A DNA stretch of 64,000 nucleotides from Streptomyces sp. WMMB 322. Lineage in GTDB: Bacteria; Actinomycetota; Actinomycetes; Streptomycetales; Streptomycetaceae. A model generated the notes under the pieces. It was not told the origin of the DNA. It did not search any database and worked only from the letters and a program-made list of their open reading frames with translations. A program made the position numbers and the translations under genes. Location of the stretch: positions 372,001-436,000 of the forward strand of contig NZ_FMHI01000001.1 of assembly GCF_900090145.1 (NCBI RefSeq). Reading direction: 5' to 3'. How positions within the stretch are numbered: the stretch's first letter is position 1; each line of letters begins with the position of its first letter. Positions 7,794-16,450 of the stretch are shown here, piece by piece.

Positions 7794-10142
7794 GTGCCGA
7801 CTGTGCAGGAGCCGCAGATGCCGGAAGGCGACGACGCCGGTATAAGTCCCGGGGACGGGTTGCCCGTTCCCGCCACGGGGACGGACACCGGCACCGTGCC
7901 CGGACCCAGGCGGGAGCCGGACGCCGGCGCCCGCGAGGGCACTGCCGCCCGGCCCCGCAGGCGGGCGCCGTCACGGCGCCCGCGCCCCGGCCCTGACGGC
8001 CGGGGAGGGGACGTGACCTCCGCCCCGGAGTCCGGCACCCCCGCCACGGCCCCCGCCCCGGAGTCCGGTGGCGAGGCCGACGCGGAGCCCCGTACCGCCG
8101 CTGACCAGCACGCGCGGGCCGACACCGGCACAGGCGCGGACGTCGCCCTCGCGCCCCGGCGCGAGACGGGTCATCCCGACCCCGAGCGTGTCAGTGACCG
8201 CGGCCGCGACCGCGAGCGTGAACGCGCCCCCGACCCCGACCCCGATCGCGACCGTGACCACGACCGCGACCCCGACCCCGATCTTGACCGCGGGCGCGTC
8301 CGCGACGGGGACCGGACACGTGACCCCGCCCGGCGGCGCCCCCGTTCGTCCGTGCTGCGGCACGCGGGGGAACTGCTGCGTCATCCCGTCGCCTCACCCG
8401 TACTGCTCGCGACCGCCCTGCACCTGGTGTGGCTGTGGCTGCTCGCCAGCGGCGGCGGCGACCTGGCGGCTCAGGACGCGTGGGCGGAGTTCGTCGGGGA
8501 GCACCCGGACTCCGCCTACAACCTCGCCTGGTACGGCGGGCTGCATCCCTTCTCGTACAGCGTTCTCTCGCCCTACCTCATGGCCTGGCTCGGAGTGCGA
8601 AGCACCCTGATACTGGCCGGGGTTCTCTCCTCCGGGCTGCTGGCGCTGATCCTCCGGCGGGTTCTGCGCAGGCCGCTCGTGCCCGCCCTGTGGGGCGCCT
8701 TCTCCTTCACGTGCAACGCCGCATCGGGACGCGTGACCTTCGCTCTCGGGGTGCTCTTCGCGCTCGGTGCCGTCGCCATGGTGTGGGCGTGGCCGCGACG
8801 CTGGTGGCGCAGCGCCGGCAAGGGACGGCTGGCGCGGGGCGCCGCCGCGGCCCTGCTGGCGGCGCTCGCGACGACGGGCAGTCCCGTCGCCGGGCTGTTC
8901 CTCGAAGTGGTGGCCGCCGCCCTCTTCCTCGACCGGCGCCGCCAGGCCGCCTATTCGCTCGCGGTCACACCCCCCGTCGTGGTGGCGCTCTCAGCCGTCC
9001 TCTTCCCGTTCCAGGGAGTGCAGCCGATCCCGTGGTGGTCGGTCCTCTTCCCGCTCGCCGGAGCCGTCTCCGCCTACCTGTTCGTGCCCCGTTCCTGGCG
9101 CACCGTGCGGCTCGGTGCGCTGGTGTACGCGGCCGGCGCCGTGCTCACGTGGCTGATCCCCTCGCAGGTCGGGTCGAACGTGGAACGCCTGAGCCTGCTG
9201 TTCGGCGTGGTGATCCTGCTTGCGGCCGCTCCGCTGGTCGTCCGCGACTGGCGGTCGCGTCGCGGCGTGGCGATGACCGTCGCTCTCGTGGTCGCGGTCG
9301 GCTGGCAGATCGGCAAGCCCTCCTACGACGTCTTCGCCACGACTCCGGACGATGCCTGGACCGCTGAACTGCGTCCGCTCGTCGAGCAGTTGAAGAGCGT
9401 CGACGCGACACGCGGACGGGTGGAGGTGGTGCCCGTACGCAGCCACCGCGAGGCGTCGGCGCTCGCCCCGTACGTGAATCTCGCCCGCGGCTGGAACAGG
9501 CAGGCCGACACCGACCGCAACCCGCTCTTCTACGAGAACGGCAACCTGACGGCGGAGAGTTACCACAAGTGGCTGCGGCGGTGGGCGGTGCACTACGTGG
9601 TGCTCCCCTCCTCGCCCCCGGACGGGGCCGGCAAGGAGGAGGCCGAGATCGTCCGCAGGGGGCAGCCCTATCTGAAGGAGATCTGGAGCGGCGTGCACTG
9701 GCGGCTCTTCCGCGTCGCCGATCCGCAGCCGATGGCGGAGCCGCCGGCGAGCGTGACGCACGCGGGCGCGGGCGAGGTGAGCGTGCGGGTGCCGCATCGC
9801 GGAGCCGTGCTCGTGCGGATTCCGTGGTCGCCGTGGCTGGGCCTCGTCGATGCGAAGGGCCGCCGCATCGAGGCTCCCGAGCCGGGCGAGCCGAACCGCC
9901 ACGGGTGTGTGCGCAAGGCCAGGCCGCAGGTGGGCGGGCCGCCGCCGCCCGGCAAGGACGAGCCTGTGACGGACACCTGGACCCTGCTGGAGGCGCCGCG
10001 CCCCGGTACGTACCGGCTGGCGGCGCCCTACAAGCTGCCCCGCGGTACGACCTGTCCGAGCGGGGGCGCCAGGATCGGTCCGGCGGAGGGGACCGGCGGG
10101 GACGGCGGGCAGGCGCCGTCGGCCGACGCGGACGACCGCTGA
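7794..10142 (+). CDS. Large polytopic membrane protein, possibly a GT-C-type glycosyltransferase
   Basis: A 782-residue protein. Residues 1 to about 185 are low-complexity and charged, with a DPDPDRDRD-type block. Then come about ten hydrophobic segments (about 190-520), and a soluble C-terminal region (about 520-782) with LRPLVEQLKS, YHKWLRRWAVHYVVLP and WRLFRV. This topology (many helices, then an extracytoplasmic domain whose HYVVLP-like strand is typical of membrane-bound sugar transferases) suggests a GT-C glycosyltransferase, but no catalytic DxD or DE motif could be assigned with confidence. It starts 79 bases after the carboxypeptidase gene on the same strand, so a shared role in the cell envelope is plausible. 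The GTG at 7794 has GGGGAGAG upstream. Confidence 0.7.
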   Translation: MPTVQEPQMPEGDDAGISPGDGLPVPATGTDTGTVPGPRREPDAGAREGTAARPRRRAPSRRPRPGPDGRGGDVTSAPESGTPATAPAPESGGEADAEPRTAADQHARADTGTGADVALAPRRETGHPDPERVSDRGRDRERERAPDPDPDRDRDHDRDPDPDLDRGRVRDGDRTRDPARRRPRSSVLRHAGELLRHPVASPVLLATALHLVWLWLLASGGGDLAAQDAWAEFVGEHPDSAYNLAWYGGLHPFSYSVLSPYLMAWLGVRSTLILAGVLSSGLLALILRRVLRRPLVPALWGAFSFTCNAASGRVTFALGVLFALGAVAMVWAWPRRWWRSAGKGRLARGAAAALLAALATTGSPVAGLFLEVVAAALFLDRRRQAAYSLAVTPPVVVALSAVLFPFQGVQPIPWWSVLFPLAGAVSAYLFVPRSWRTVRLGALVYAAGAVLTWLIPSQVGSNVERLSLLFGVVILLAAAPLVVRDWRSRRGVAMTVALVVAVGWQIGKPSYDVFATTPDDAWTAELRPLVEQLKSVDATRGRVEVVPVRSHREASALAPYVNLARGWNRQADTDRNPLFYENGNLTAESYHKWLRRWAVHYVVLPSSPPDGAGKEEAEIVRRGQPYLKEIWSGVHWRLFRVADPQPMAEPPASVTHAGAGEVSVRVPHRGAVLVRIPWSPWLGLVDAKGRRIEAPEPGEPNRHGCVRKARPQVGGPPPPGKDEPVTDTWTLLEAPRPGTYRLAAPYKLPRGTTCPSGGARIGPAEGTGGDGGQAPSADADDR

Positions 10143-10260
10143 CGGGGAGGCGGGCCGCCCGGACGGGCCGCCCGCCGACCCCAGCAGGCCGCTGACCGGC
10201 GGTTGTGCACGCGGCGCAGGCACCGCCGGGGGAGGAGCGGCGGGGCGCCGGGCGCCTCGC

Positions 10261-10299
10261 CGCTGTCAGTCACCGCTGTCAGTCACCCCTGTCAGTCGC
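10261..10299 (-). repeat. 13-bp tandem repeat, three copies, beside the VOC gene stop
   Basis: Three units like CGCTGTCAGTCAC at 10261-10273, 10274-10286 and 10287-10299. On the minus strand each unit reads GACTGACAG, closely resembling the sequence around the stop codon of the VOC gene (GGCTGACAGC, stop at 10314-10316). It looks like slippage that copied the gene end. Confidence 0.7.
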
Positions 10300-10313
10300 G
10301 GCAGCGACTGCTG

Positions 10314-10700
10314 TCAGCCGCCGCTGCCGTAGGGGCGGGTGAGGATCTCCATGGAGTGCCCGTCCGGGTCGGCCCAGTAGACGCCGCGGCCGCCGTCGTT
10401 GTGGTTGATCTCGCCTGGGCGCTGCCGGTACGGGTCCGCCCAGTAGGTCAGCCCCGCGTCCTCGATGCGGCCGAAAATGGAGTCGAACTCGTCCTCGGAG
10501 ACCAGGAACGCGTAGTGCTGCGGCGTGACGCCGCCTTCGCCGGCGTCCGCGAAGTCGAGGGTGACGTCGTTGGCGGCGACCACCGGCAGGAACGGGCCGA
10601 ACTGGGGCTGCACTTCCAGCCCCAGCAGACCGGCGAGGAACTCGGCGGAGGCCTTCTTGTCGGTGGCGTGGACGATCGTGTGGTTGAGCCGGACGGCCAT
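10314..10700 (-). CDS. VOC (glyoxalase/dioxygenase-like) family protein
   Basis: A 128-residue vicinal-oxygen-chelate fold protein. The N-terminal LNHTIVHATDKKASAEFLAG and the C-terminal GRGVYWADPDGHSMEILTRP carry the usual features, including H and E ligands (LNHTIV, MEIL) expected around a metal. Such proteins include glyoxalases, ring-cleaving dioxygenases and antibiotic-binding proteins; nothing here separates these. The ATG at 10700 was chosen over a GTG at 10712 because GGGGAGAG precedes it. Monocistronic, convergent with the membrane protein gene. Confidence 0.88.
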   Translation of the reverse strand: MAVRLNHTIVHATDKKASAEFLAGLLGLEVQPQFGPFLPVVAANDVTLDFADAGEGGVTPQHYAFLVSEDEFDSIFGRIEDAGLTYWADPYRQRPGEINHNDGGRGVYWADPDGHSMEILTRPYGSGG

Positions 10701-10981
10701 GTCTCTCCCCATTCACTCGGTCCGTGGCAGCTTCACTCGGTCCGTGGCACGTGCCGGAGCCGGGAGACCCGGCGCCGTCGGTGCCTGTCCTGCCTGCACC
10801 CGGTTCCAACGGAGGCCGGCCGCGGTTGATTTCGCGTCCGGTTTCGGTCTTTCGTCGTAGTCCCGGCGGTCGGGGGACGCGTTTCATCCCGCGAGGCCGC
10901 GGGTCCGGTCACGAAGGCGCCGGCGCCCGTCACGCAGACTTGCGCGGCAGCCCGGCCGGCCACGGCATCGCGCGAGGCCTG

Positions 10982-11416
10982 TCACGAAGGCGGGCGCATG
11001 CCAGTGTGCGGCAGCAGCGGCACGAGGGCGTCCCAGCGCTTCATCTCGCACCCGTTCTCGCGGTTGAAGTGGGCGTCGACGCGCTTTCCGGCCCAGACGC
11101 CGCGCACATGTGCGCTGGCGGCACCCCCGTACTGCAAGGTGCAGTGCATGCCGGGGGTCACGGGGGCGAAGGGGTCCTTGCCCCAGACGGTCATCTCGTC
11201 CAGCCTGTCGCACGCTTCCTCGGCGTCCCGGTGGTCGCCGGCAGTGGGATGGCAGTACAGCTCGTAGGTGCCGTCAGCGGTGGCACCGCCGGATTCCGCG
11301 ACGGTGACGGTGAGGTGGTCGACCTGACCGTGGCGTGCGTCGGCGAGCGCGCCGGGGCTCACGGTGAGGGCGGAGGTCAGTGCGGTGACGGTGAGGGCGA
11401 GGCGGCGGATCAGCAT
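10982..11416 (-). CDS. Streptomyces subtilisin inhibitor (SSI)-like secreted protease inhibitor
   Basis: A 144-residue preprotein with a signal peptide (MLIRRLALTV...GALADA). The mature part matches the SSI family: four cysteines at 55, 69, 92 and 123 in the SSI spacing, the GVWAGKRV strand and the NGCEM segment. By alignment with the CPMVY reactive loop of classical SSI, the loop here is C92-T-L94-Q95-Y, giving Leu at P1 and Gln at P1'. Leu suits subtilisin- or chymotrypsin-like targets. SSI proteins bind secreted serine proteases tightly and act outside the cell around aerial growth. The ATG is preceded by two overlapping AGGAGTCC ribosome-site copies. Confidence 0.9.
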   Translation of the reverse strand: MLIRRLALTVTALTSALTVSPGALADARHGQVDHLTVTVAESGGATADGTYELYCHPTAGDHRDAEEACDRLDEMTVWGKDPFAPVTPGMHCTLQYGGAASAHVRGVWAGKRVDAHFNRENGCEMKRWDALVPLLPHTGMRPPS

Positions 11417-11814
11417 CGTGGACTCCTGGACTCCTGGACGCCGGCGGGGAACGCGGGGAACGCGGGGAACGCGAGCGGGCCGGGCTGCGCGAACGGGCCG
11501 CGAGAGCGCGGCGGGTGGGCCGCCCGGTCCTGCGGTCCCCTTGGTGCGGCAACGCGCCGGAGAGGGCGCGCGTCGCGCTCGGCGCCGCACGTTGACCGGA
11601 ACGAGTTACGCCGGGCCGCATACGGACGGACGTGACGAGCGACCGGCGCCCGGCGCGGGGACGTGCTGACCGGCGCGCGGACCGCCGGCAAGACGGCGAA
11701 CCCGCGCGCCGGCGAGGCGAGAGGCAGGCCCGGTGAAGGCTGCGGGAAGGGGGCGGGCCCACTCCGCGCTCCGGCCCCCGGTCGCGCTTTCGCGCCCGTG
11801 CGGGTCGCCGTCCC
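11417..11814. other. 398-base non-coding stretch with tandem repeats
   Basis: Upstream region of the SSI-like gene. It contains an 8-bp duplication that doubles the ribosome site (GGACTCCT twice, 11421-11436 on the plus strand) and three tandem GGGGAACGC units at 11447-11473. The rest is GC-rich without an identifiable gene or hairpin. Confidence 0.55.
11447..11473. repeat. 9-bp tandem repeat, three exact copies
   Basis: GGGGAACGC at 11447-11455, 11456-11464 and 11465-11473, just upstream of the SSI-like gene's ribosome site and so inside its probable leader or promoter. Confidence 0.85.
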
Positions 11815-12216
11815 TCATTCGTGGGTGGCCGGGCCGAGGGGTGCCGGGCGGCTGCCGTCGAGGGCGCCGGGGAGCGGGCCGTGCGGGCGGAGCACGTCGA
11901 GCTGCGTGCCGGGCCCCTGCCGTCCCTGGACGCCGTCGTCCGCTGTGTGCGGCTCCTCGCCGGTGTCCGGTCGGTCCGGTCCGTCGGGTCCGTCCGGTCC
12001 GCAGGAGCCGTCGGGCAGCACCCTCCGGTGTTCCCGCGGAGCTCCTGGGACGGCTCTGCCCTGGCGGTTCCATTCGTTCGCGAGCCCGGCGTAGATCGGT
12101 TCCAGCCAGTAGGCGCCGGTCAGTTCCGCGAACTGTGTACGGGGTTCACCCGGTTCGCCCGGCCCGAGCGCGTCGCCCCGCGCGGTCCCCAGAACGATGA
12201 ATGACGTGTTTCCCAT
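11815..12216 (-). CDS. Doubtful small hypothetical protein
   Basis: An open frame of 133 codons from ATG 12216. The first half looks protein-like (MGNTSFIVLGTARGDAL, then TGAYWLEPIYAGLANEWNRQ), whereas the second half is Gly/Pro/Asp-rich with a repeated GPDGPDGPDRPD block. No family is recognised and no good ribosome site precedes the start. It may be a real lineage-specific gene with a degenerate tail, or a chance frame. Confidence 0.35.
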   Translation of the reverse strand: MGNTSFIVLGTARGDALGPGEPGEPRTQFAELTGAYWLEPIYAGLANEWNRQGRAVPGAPREHRRVLPDGSCGPDGPDGPDRPDTGEEPHTADDGVQGRQGPGTQLDVLRPHGPLPGALDGSRPAPLGPATHE

Positions 12217-12435
12217 GCCGGGGCAACACCGGGTGGCCGTGCGGAGACACCGTCCAGGTGGTCGCTTCACTGCCACGAGAGCCCTCGTTCGATCACACGT
12301 TGGTCACGGAACGTCAAGAACGGGTGTCAATGCCCGAGTCTGTACGGAAGCGCGGCCGGGAAGCTCCCGGCCCGGAGAACTGGACGGAGCCGCGGGCGCG
12401 GGCCCGCGGCTCCGTCCTTCAGAGGGGGGACCTCC

Positions 12436-13020
12436 ATGCGGAAGCTGACCTACTTCGTCGCCGTGTCGATCGACGGATTCATCGGCGGCCCCGACGGTGA
12501 CGGCCGGTTCTTCACCGAGTACGTGGACGAGGAGTTCCTCGAATACCTCAAGGCGGAGTTCCCCGAGACCATGCCGACCCACGGGCGCCGGATGCTGGGC
12601 ATCGACGACCTGGAGAACCGGCAGTTCGACACCGTCGTCCAGGGCCGGGCGAGCTACGACCTCGCGTTGGAGATCGATGTCACCAGCCCGTACGCCCACT
12701 TGCGCCAGTACGTCGCCTCACGGACCGTCGAGAAGTCGCCGGACCCGGCCGTGGAGATCATCTCGGAGGATCTGACGGGGCGGATCCGTGCCCTGAAGGA
12801 GGAAGAGGGGCCGCTCGGTGTGTATCTGTGCGGCGGCTCCCGGCTCGCCGGTGAACTGGTGGACGAGATCGACGAGTTGGTTCTCAAGACCTATCCGCTG
12901 GTGCTCGGCTCCGGCATGCCGCTGTTCGCATCGGGGTTCGGCTTCAGGCGGTTCGCGCTGGAGTCGGTCCGTACGTTCGGCAACGGCGCCGTCGTGAGCC
13001 GGTACAGCCGGACGCGGTGA
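12436..13020 (+). CDS. Dihydrofolate reductase-like (RibD C-terminal domain) protein
   Basis: A 194-residue protein of the RibD_C/DHFR-like superfamily: N-terminal RKLTYFVAVSIDGFIGGPDG, middle VVQGRASYDLALE, NADPH-site region GVYLCGGSRLAGELVDEIDEL and the conserved LVLGSGMPLFASGF. Members reduce pyrimidine-type substrates with NAD(P)H; stand-alone copies such as this one (YyaP/YwjB type) usually have no known substrate. The ATG is preceded by GAGGGGGGACC. It is convergent with the exporter genes that follow. Confidence 0.9.
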   Translation: MRKLTYFVAVSIDGFIGGPDGDGRFFTEYVDEEFLEYLKAEFPETMPTHGRRMLGIDDLENRQFDTVVQGRASYDLALEIDVTSPYAHLRQYVASRTVEKSPDPAVEIISEDLTGRIRALKEEEGPLGVYLCGGSRLAGELVDEIDELVLKTYPLVLGSGMPLFASGFGFRRFALESVRTFGNGAVVSRYSRTR

Positions 13021-13137
13021 GCGCCGCCCCCGAACCGCCCGGACCCGGACCGCACCGCCCGAACCCGAACCGCACTGCTTGAACGCACCACTCGAACGCA
13101 CCGTCCGGACCGCCCCGGGCCGCCCCTGCGCGGGCGG

Positions 13138-16100
13138 TCAGCTGATCTGCCGGCGGACCAGCTCGTGGAACTCCCCGGCGGTGTCGGCGAGGAGTTCCGC
13201 GGGCGACCCCTGCTGGACGATCCGTCCCCGTGACATCACGAGCACACGGTCGGCGTCCATGACGGTGGAGAGCCGGTGCGCGATCACGATGCGGGTGGCC
13301 TGGAGTTTGCGGGTGCTCTCGATGACGGTGCGCTGCGTCTCGTTGTCCAGCGCGCTCGTCGCCTCGTCGAAGTAGAGGATGCGCGGACGCCGGATGAGGG
13401 CCTGGGCGATCATCAGGCGCTGCCGCTGTCCGCCGGAGACGGCGGCGCCGCCGTCGGAGAGGATCGTGTGCATCCCCATGGGCATGCGCTTGATGTCCTC
13501 GGCGAGGCCCGCCATCTCCGCGGCCTCCCACGCCTCGTCGTGGGAGTAGATCTCCGCACCGCAGATCGAGTCGAGGATCGAGCCGACGAACGGCTGTGCG
13601 TTCTGCATCACGACGCCGCACTGCCGGCGCACCGCCGCCTGGTCGAGGGCGGCGAGGTCCTGCCCGTCGTAGAGGACGCTGCCCGAGACCGGCTTCTCGA
13701 AGCCGATGAGCAGCCTCAGCAGTGTCGACTTGCCGCAGCCGCTGGGGCCGACGATCGCCACGAACTCGCCGGGCTCCACGCGCAGTGAGACGTCGTCGAG
13801 CGTCAGCGGGCCGTCCTCGCTGTAGCGGAAGGACAGCTGCCGGGCCTCGATCTCGCCGGTGAGTTCGCCGGGCTGTGCGCTGCCGCCGCGCACCTCGGTG
13901 GGTTCGTGCAGCACGGGCTTGACCTTCTCGAACATCGGCAGCGCGGCGGCGGCGGATATCAGCGAGTTGGTCAGCTGGGTCACCGACGTCAGCATCATCG
14001 TGACGGCGGTGTTGAAGGTGAGGAACCCGCTGGAGGACAGGCTGCCCCGGGCCGGGCCCGCCAGCAGCATGAAAAGGACGAGCGAAGTGAGCGGGAGATA
14101 GACCGAGTTGAGGACCGTCGTGAGGTTCTTGATCCGGCCGACGCGCTGCTGGAGCTCCCGGCTGCGGGCGAACTCCCGTGCCCACGCCGCGTACGCGAAG
14201 CTCTCGGCGGCGGCCACGCGGAGCTTCGGCAGCCCGCGAAGCGTCTGGAACGACATGTTGTTGAGCTTGTTGTTGAGGTCCACCAGCTTGCTCTGCCAGC
14301 GCAGCTGCCAGACCCCCATCGCGACGAACGCCCCCGCGATGACGACGAGCAGACCCACCGCCATCAGAGCCAGCGGGACGCTGTAGAAGAGCAGCAGCGC
14401 CAGGTTCATGGTGCCGACGGTGCACGCCTGCACGGCCACCGGGCCCACCCCGGACAGCACGCGCCGCATGGTGCTGATCCCCATGGCGGCGCTGGCCAGT
14501 TCGCCCGTGGAGCGTTCCGCGAAGAACTTCGTCGGGAGCCGCAGCAGCCGGTCCCACACGGCGGGTTGCAGCGCCGCCTCCACGCGTCCCTCCATGCGCA
14601 GGATGGAGGTGTTCTGCAGCAGCATGAACGCGGCGGAGACGAAGCTGCTGAGCACGATCGCCAGCGAGACCTGCGTGATGAGGCTCGTCTCGGCGTTCGG
14701 CACGTACACACCGAGCACCTGGCCCGTCGCGATCGGCACCAGGGCGCCCAGGCCGACGGCGACGAGCCCGCCGAGGATCAGGTTCCGCAGGTCCATGCGG
14801 GTTCCGCCGAGGCAGAACCGCAGCAACTGCCAGGCGTTCAGGGGTTCTTCGGGCAGCGGCCGGTAGAACATCACGGCCCGCGGCTCGAACTCGCCGGCGC
14901 GTGACTTGCGGATCCTGGTGCGTGCGCCGTCCGCGTCGACCGCCTCGTACCGGCCGCGGCGCCACAGCAGCGCAACGGGTGCCCCGGACGCTGCCTTGTG
15001 GCCCACGAGCGGTCCGGTGTTCTCCCGCCACCAGCGGCCCCGGAGCTTCACGACCCGGGTGCGCACCCGTGAGCTGAGAGCGATGCGTTCGACGGGATTC
15101 GTACGGTCGCCCGCCGCGCGGCCCTGCGCGGGAGCCGACAGCTCGATGCCCGCGGCGCCCGCGACCTTGCGGGCGACGACGAGGGTCGCGTCGTCGTTCG
15201 CGGAGGTGGACGCGGAGGAGCCCTTGCCGGTGGTGTTGATGGAGGCCAGCAGCGCCTGGTCGGCCTGCGCGCGCACGGCCTCGCCGGCCTCGATGCCCGC
15301 GGCCGTGCGGTCCTCGTGCGCGCGCTCGAGCCGTTCGATCCAGCGGTCGAGGGCGGAGAGCAGCCGGAACTGCTGGTCGACCATGCGCTGCCACATCGCG
15401 CCGTCGACGAGCAGCTGGGACGCCGCGCCCTGGCTGAACTCGGCTCCGTACTGGACGCTGCGGGGATCGACGTGCATCCAGAGGATCTCGTCGTCGTCCT
15501 GGCCGTGGCCGGTGCCCGGGTGGACGGCGCCGGGAGTCACCTCGCCGTCGAGCGGCGCCTCGAACAGGACGCGGAGGCTGCGTCCGATGCCCAGGGCGAA
15601 GGCCGTGTCGAGCGGGGTGTGGGGCAGGGCCGCGACGCCCTCGGCCGTTGTCTGGTTCGCGTCCCAGGACGCGTGGTTGCGGAAGTGGGCGGAGACGCTG
15701 CTGTAGTCGGGCCTCTGCAGTTCGCGGAGTTCGATGCGGCGCAGCCCGCACTCGCGCAGCGGCCTGCCGACCAGCGTGTGCTGGGTTCCCTCGATCGGCC
15801 CGAGGACGAGGGTGCCCGGCTCCAGCCTGCCGAGGAAGTGCCAGTGGCCCTGCTGCACCGCGTCGACGGCGAAGAGGTCCATGGCTCCGCCGGTCACCAG
15901 CCACAGCACATGGGGGCCTTCGAGGGGGAGACTGCGCACGCCGGTGCAGTCGACGCCATCGCCGAGCATGCCGAAGGCGGCGATGACGGGGTCCTGGGGG
16001 TGGGGCGCGGCAACGGCGGCGCCGTGTTCGCCGGAGCCGTGCGCGGGCGGGCGCTGTCCTCCCAAGTCGTGTGCGGGGACGGGGTGTTCGCCCGTCTCGT

Positions 16101-16449
16101 GCATCGGGGCGGGGTGTTCGCCGGTGTCGTACGACGGGATCCGGTACTCGCCCGTGTCGTACGAATTCGCCCCGTACGCCGGGGTGTTGTGCCCCCCTGT
16201 GTCGTACGGGCCCGTCTCGTACGCGCCCGTGTCGTAGGGGCCGCCGTACGAGCCGGCCCCCTGGCCGACCGCCTCCTGCGCACCGGTTTCGTGAGCGCCG
16301 TGCTGCGGGTCCGCGGTGCCGTACGGCGGGGTGGGCCCGCCCTGGGCGGCCGTGCCGTACGAGCCGGTGTCCCACTGCCCCGTCTGCCACGAGCCGGTGT
16401 CCTGCCCGGCCGTGCGGGGATCCCTTGCGGAGCGGTCGCCGGATGCCAC
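13138..16449 (-). CDS. NHLP-type bacteriocin export ABC transporter, permease/ATPase subunit
   Basis: A 1103-residue ABC half-transporter of the NHLP leader-peptide export family, the subunit without a peptidase. Residues 1 to about 130 are an unusual Tyr/Thr/Gly-rich arm with repeats such as YDTGEY, YDTGEH and HETGEH. About 135-500 is a soluble region typical of this subunit, about 530-800 is the six-helix membrane domain, and the C-terminal ATPase has Walker A GPSGCGKST, signature VSGGQRQRL and Walker B ILYFDEATSALD. The GTG at 16449 was chosen because AAGGAG lies seven bases upstream. The start falls just past the stop of the previous gene, so the two are coupled. Confidence 0.93.
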   Translation of the reverse strand: MASGDRSARDPRTAGQDTGSWQTGQWDTGSYGTAAQGGPTPPYGTADPQHGAHETGAQEAVGQGAGSYGGPYDTGAYETGPYDTGGHNTPAYGANSYDTGEYRIPSYDTGEHPAPMHETGEHPVPAHDLGGQRPPAHGSGEHGAAVAAPHPQDPVIAAFGMLGDGVDCTGVRSLPLEGPHVLWLVTGGAMDLFAVDAVQQGHWHFLGRLEPGTLVLGPIEGTQHTLVGRPLRECGLRRIELRELQRPDYSSVSAHFRNHASWDANQTTAEGVAALPHTPLDTAFALGIGRSLRVLFEAPLDGEVTPGAVHPGTGHGQDDDEILWMHVDPRSVQYGAEFSQGAASQLLVDGAMWQRMVDQQFRLLSALDRWIERLERAHEDRTAAGIEAGEAVRAQADQALLASINTTGKGSSASTSANDDATLVVARKVAGAAGIELSAPAQGRAAGDRTNPVERIALSSRVRTRVVKLRGRWWRENTGPLVGHKAASGAPVALLWRRGRYEAVDADGARTRIRKSRAGEFEPRAVMFYRPLPEEPLNAWQLLRFCLGGTRMDLRNLILGGLVAVGLGALVPIATGQVLGVYVPNAETSLITQVSLAIVLSSFVSAAFMLLQNTSILRMEGRVEAALQPAVWDRLLRLPTKFFAERSTGELASAAMGISTMRRVLSGVGPVAVQACTVGTMNLALLLFYSVPLALMAVGLLVVIAGAFVAMGVWQLRWQSKLVDLNNKLNNMSFQTLRGLPKLRVAAAESFAYAAWAREFARSRELQQRVGRIKNLTTVLNSVYLPLTSLVLFMLLAGPARGSLSSSGFLTFNTAVTMMLTSVTQLTNSLISAAAALPMFEKVKPVLHEPTEVRGGSAQPGELTGEIEARQLSFRYSEDGPLTLDDVSLRVEPGEFVAIVGPSGCGKSTLLRLLIGFEKPVSGSVLYDGQDLAALDQAAVRRQCGVVMQNAQPFVGSILDSICGAEIYSHDEAWEAAEMAGLAEDIKRMPMGMHTILSDGGAAVSGGQRQRLMIAQALIRRPRILYFDEATSALDNETQRTVIESTRKLQATRIVIAHRLSTVMDADRVLVMSRGRIVQQGSPAELLADTAGEFHELVRRQIS

Positions 16450-16450
16450 G

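Noticed and set aside
5117..8131. A 1004-codon open frame on the minus strand opposite the carboxypeptidase gene
   Set aside because: It mirrors a real gene with catalytic motifs, has Arg/Leu/Gly-shadow composition and no ribosome site; long antisense frames are expected at this GC content.
12944..16390. A 1148-codon minus-strand frame overlapping the NHLP ATPase gene
   Set aside because: Arg/Pro/Ala-rich out-of-frame shadow of the ABC transporter, which has all its motifs in the other frame.
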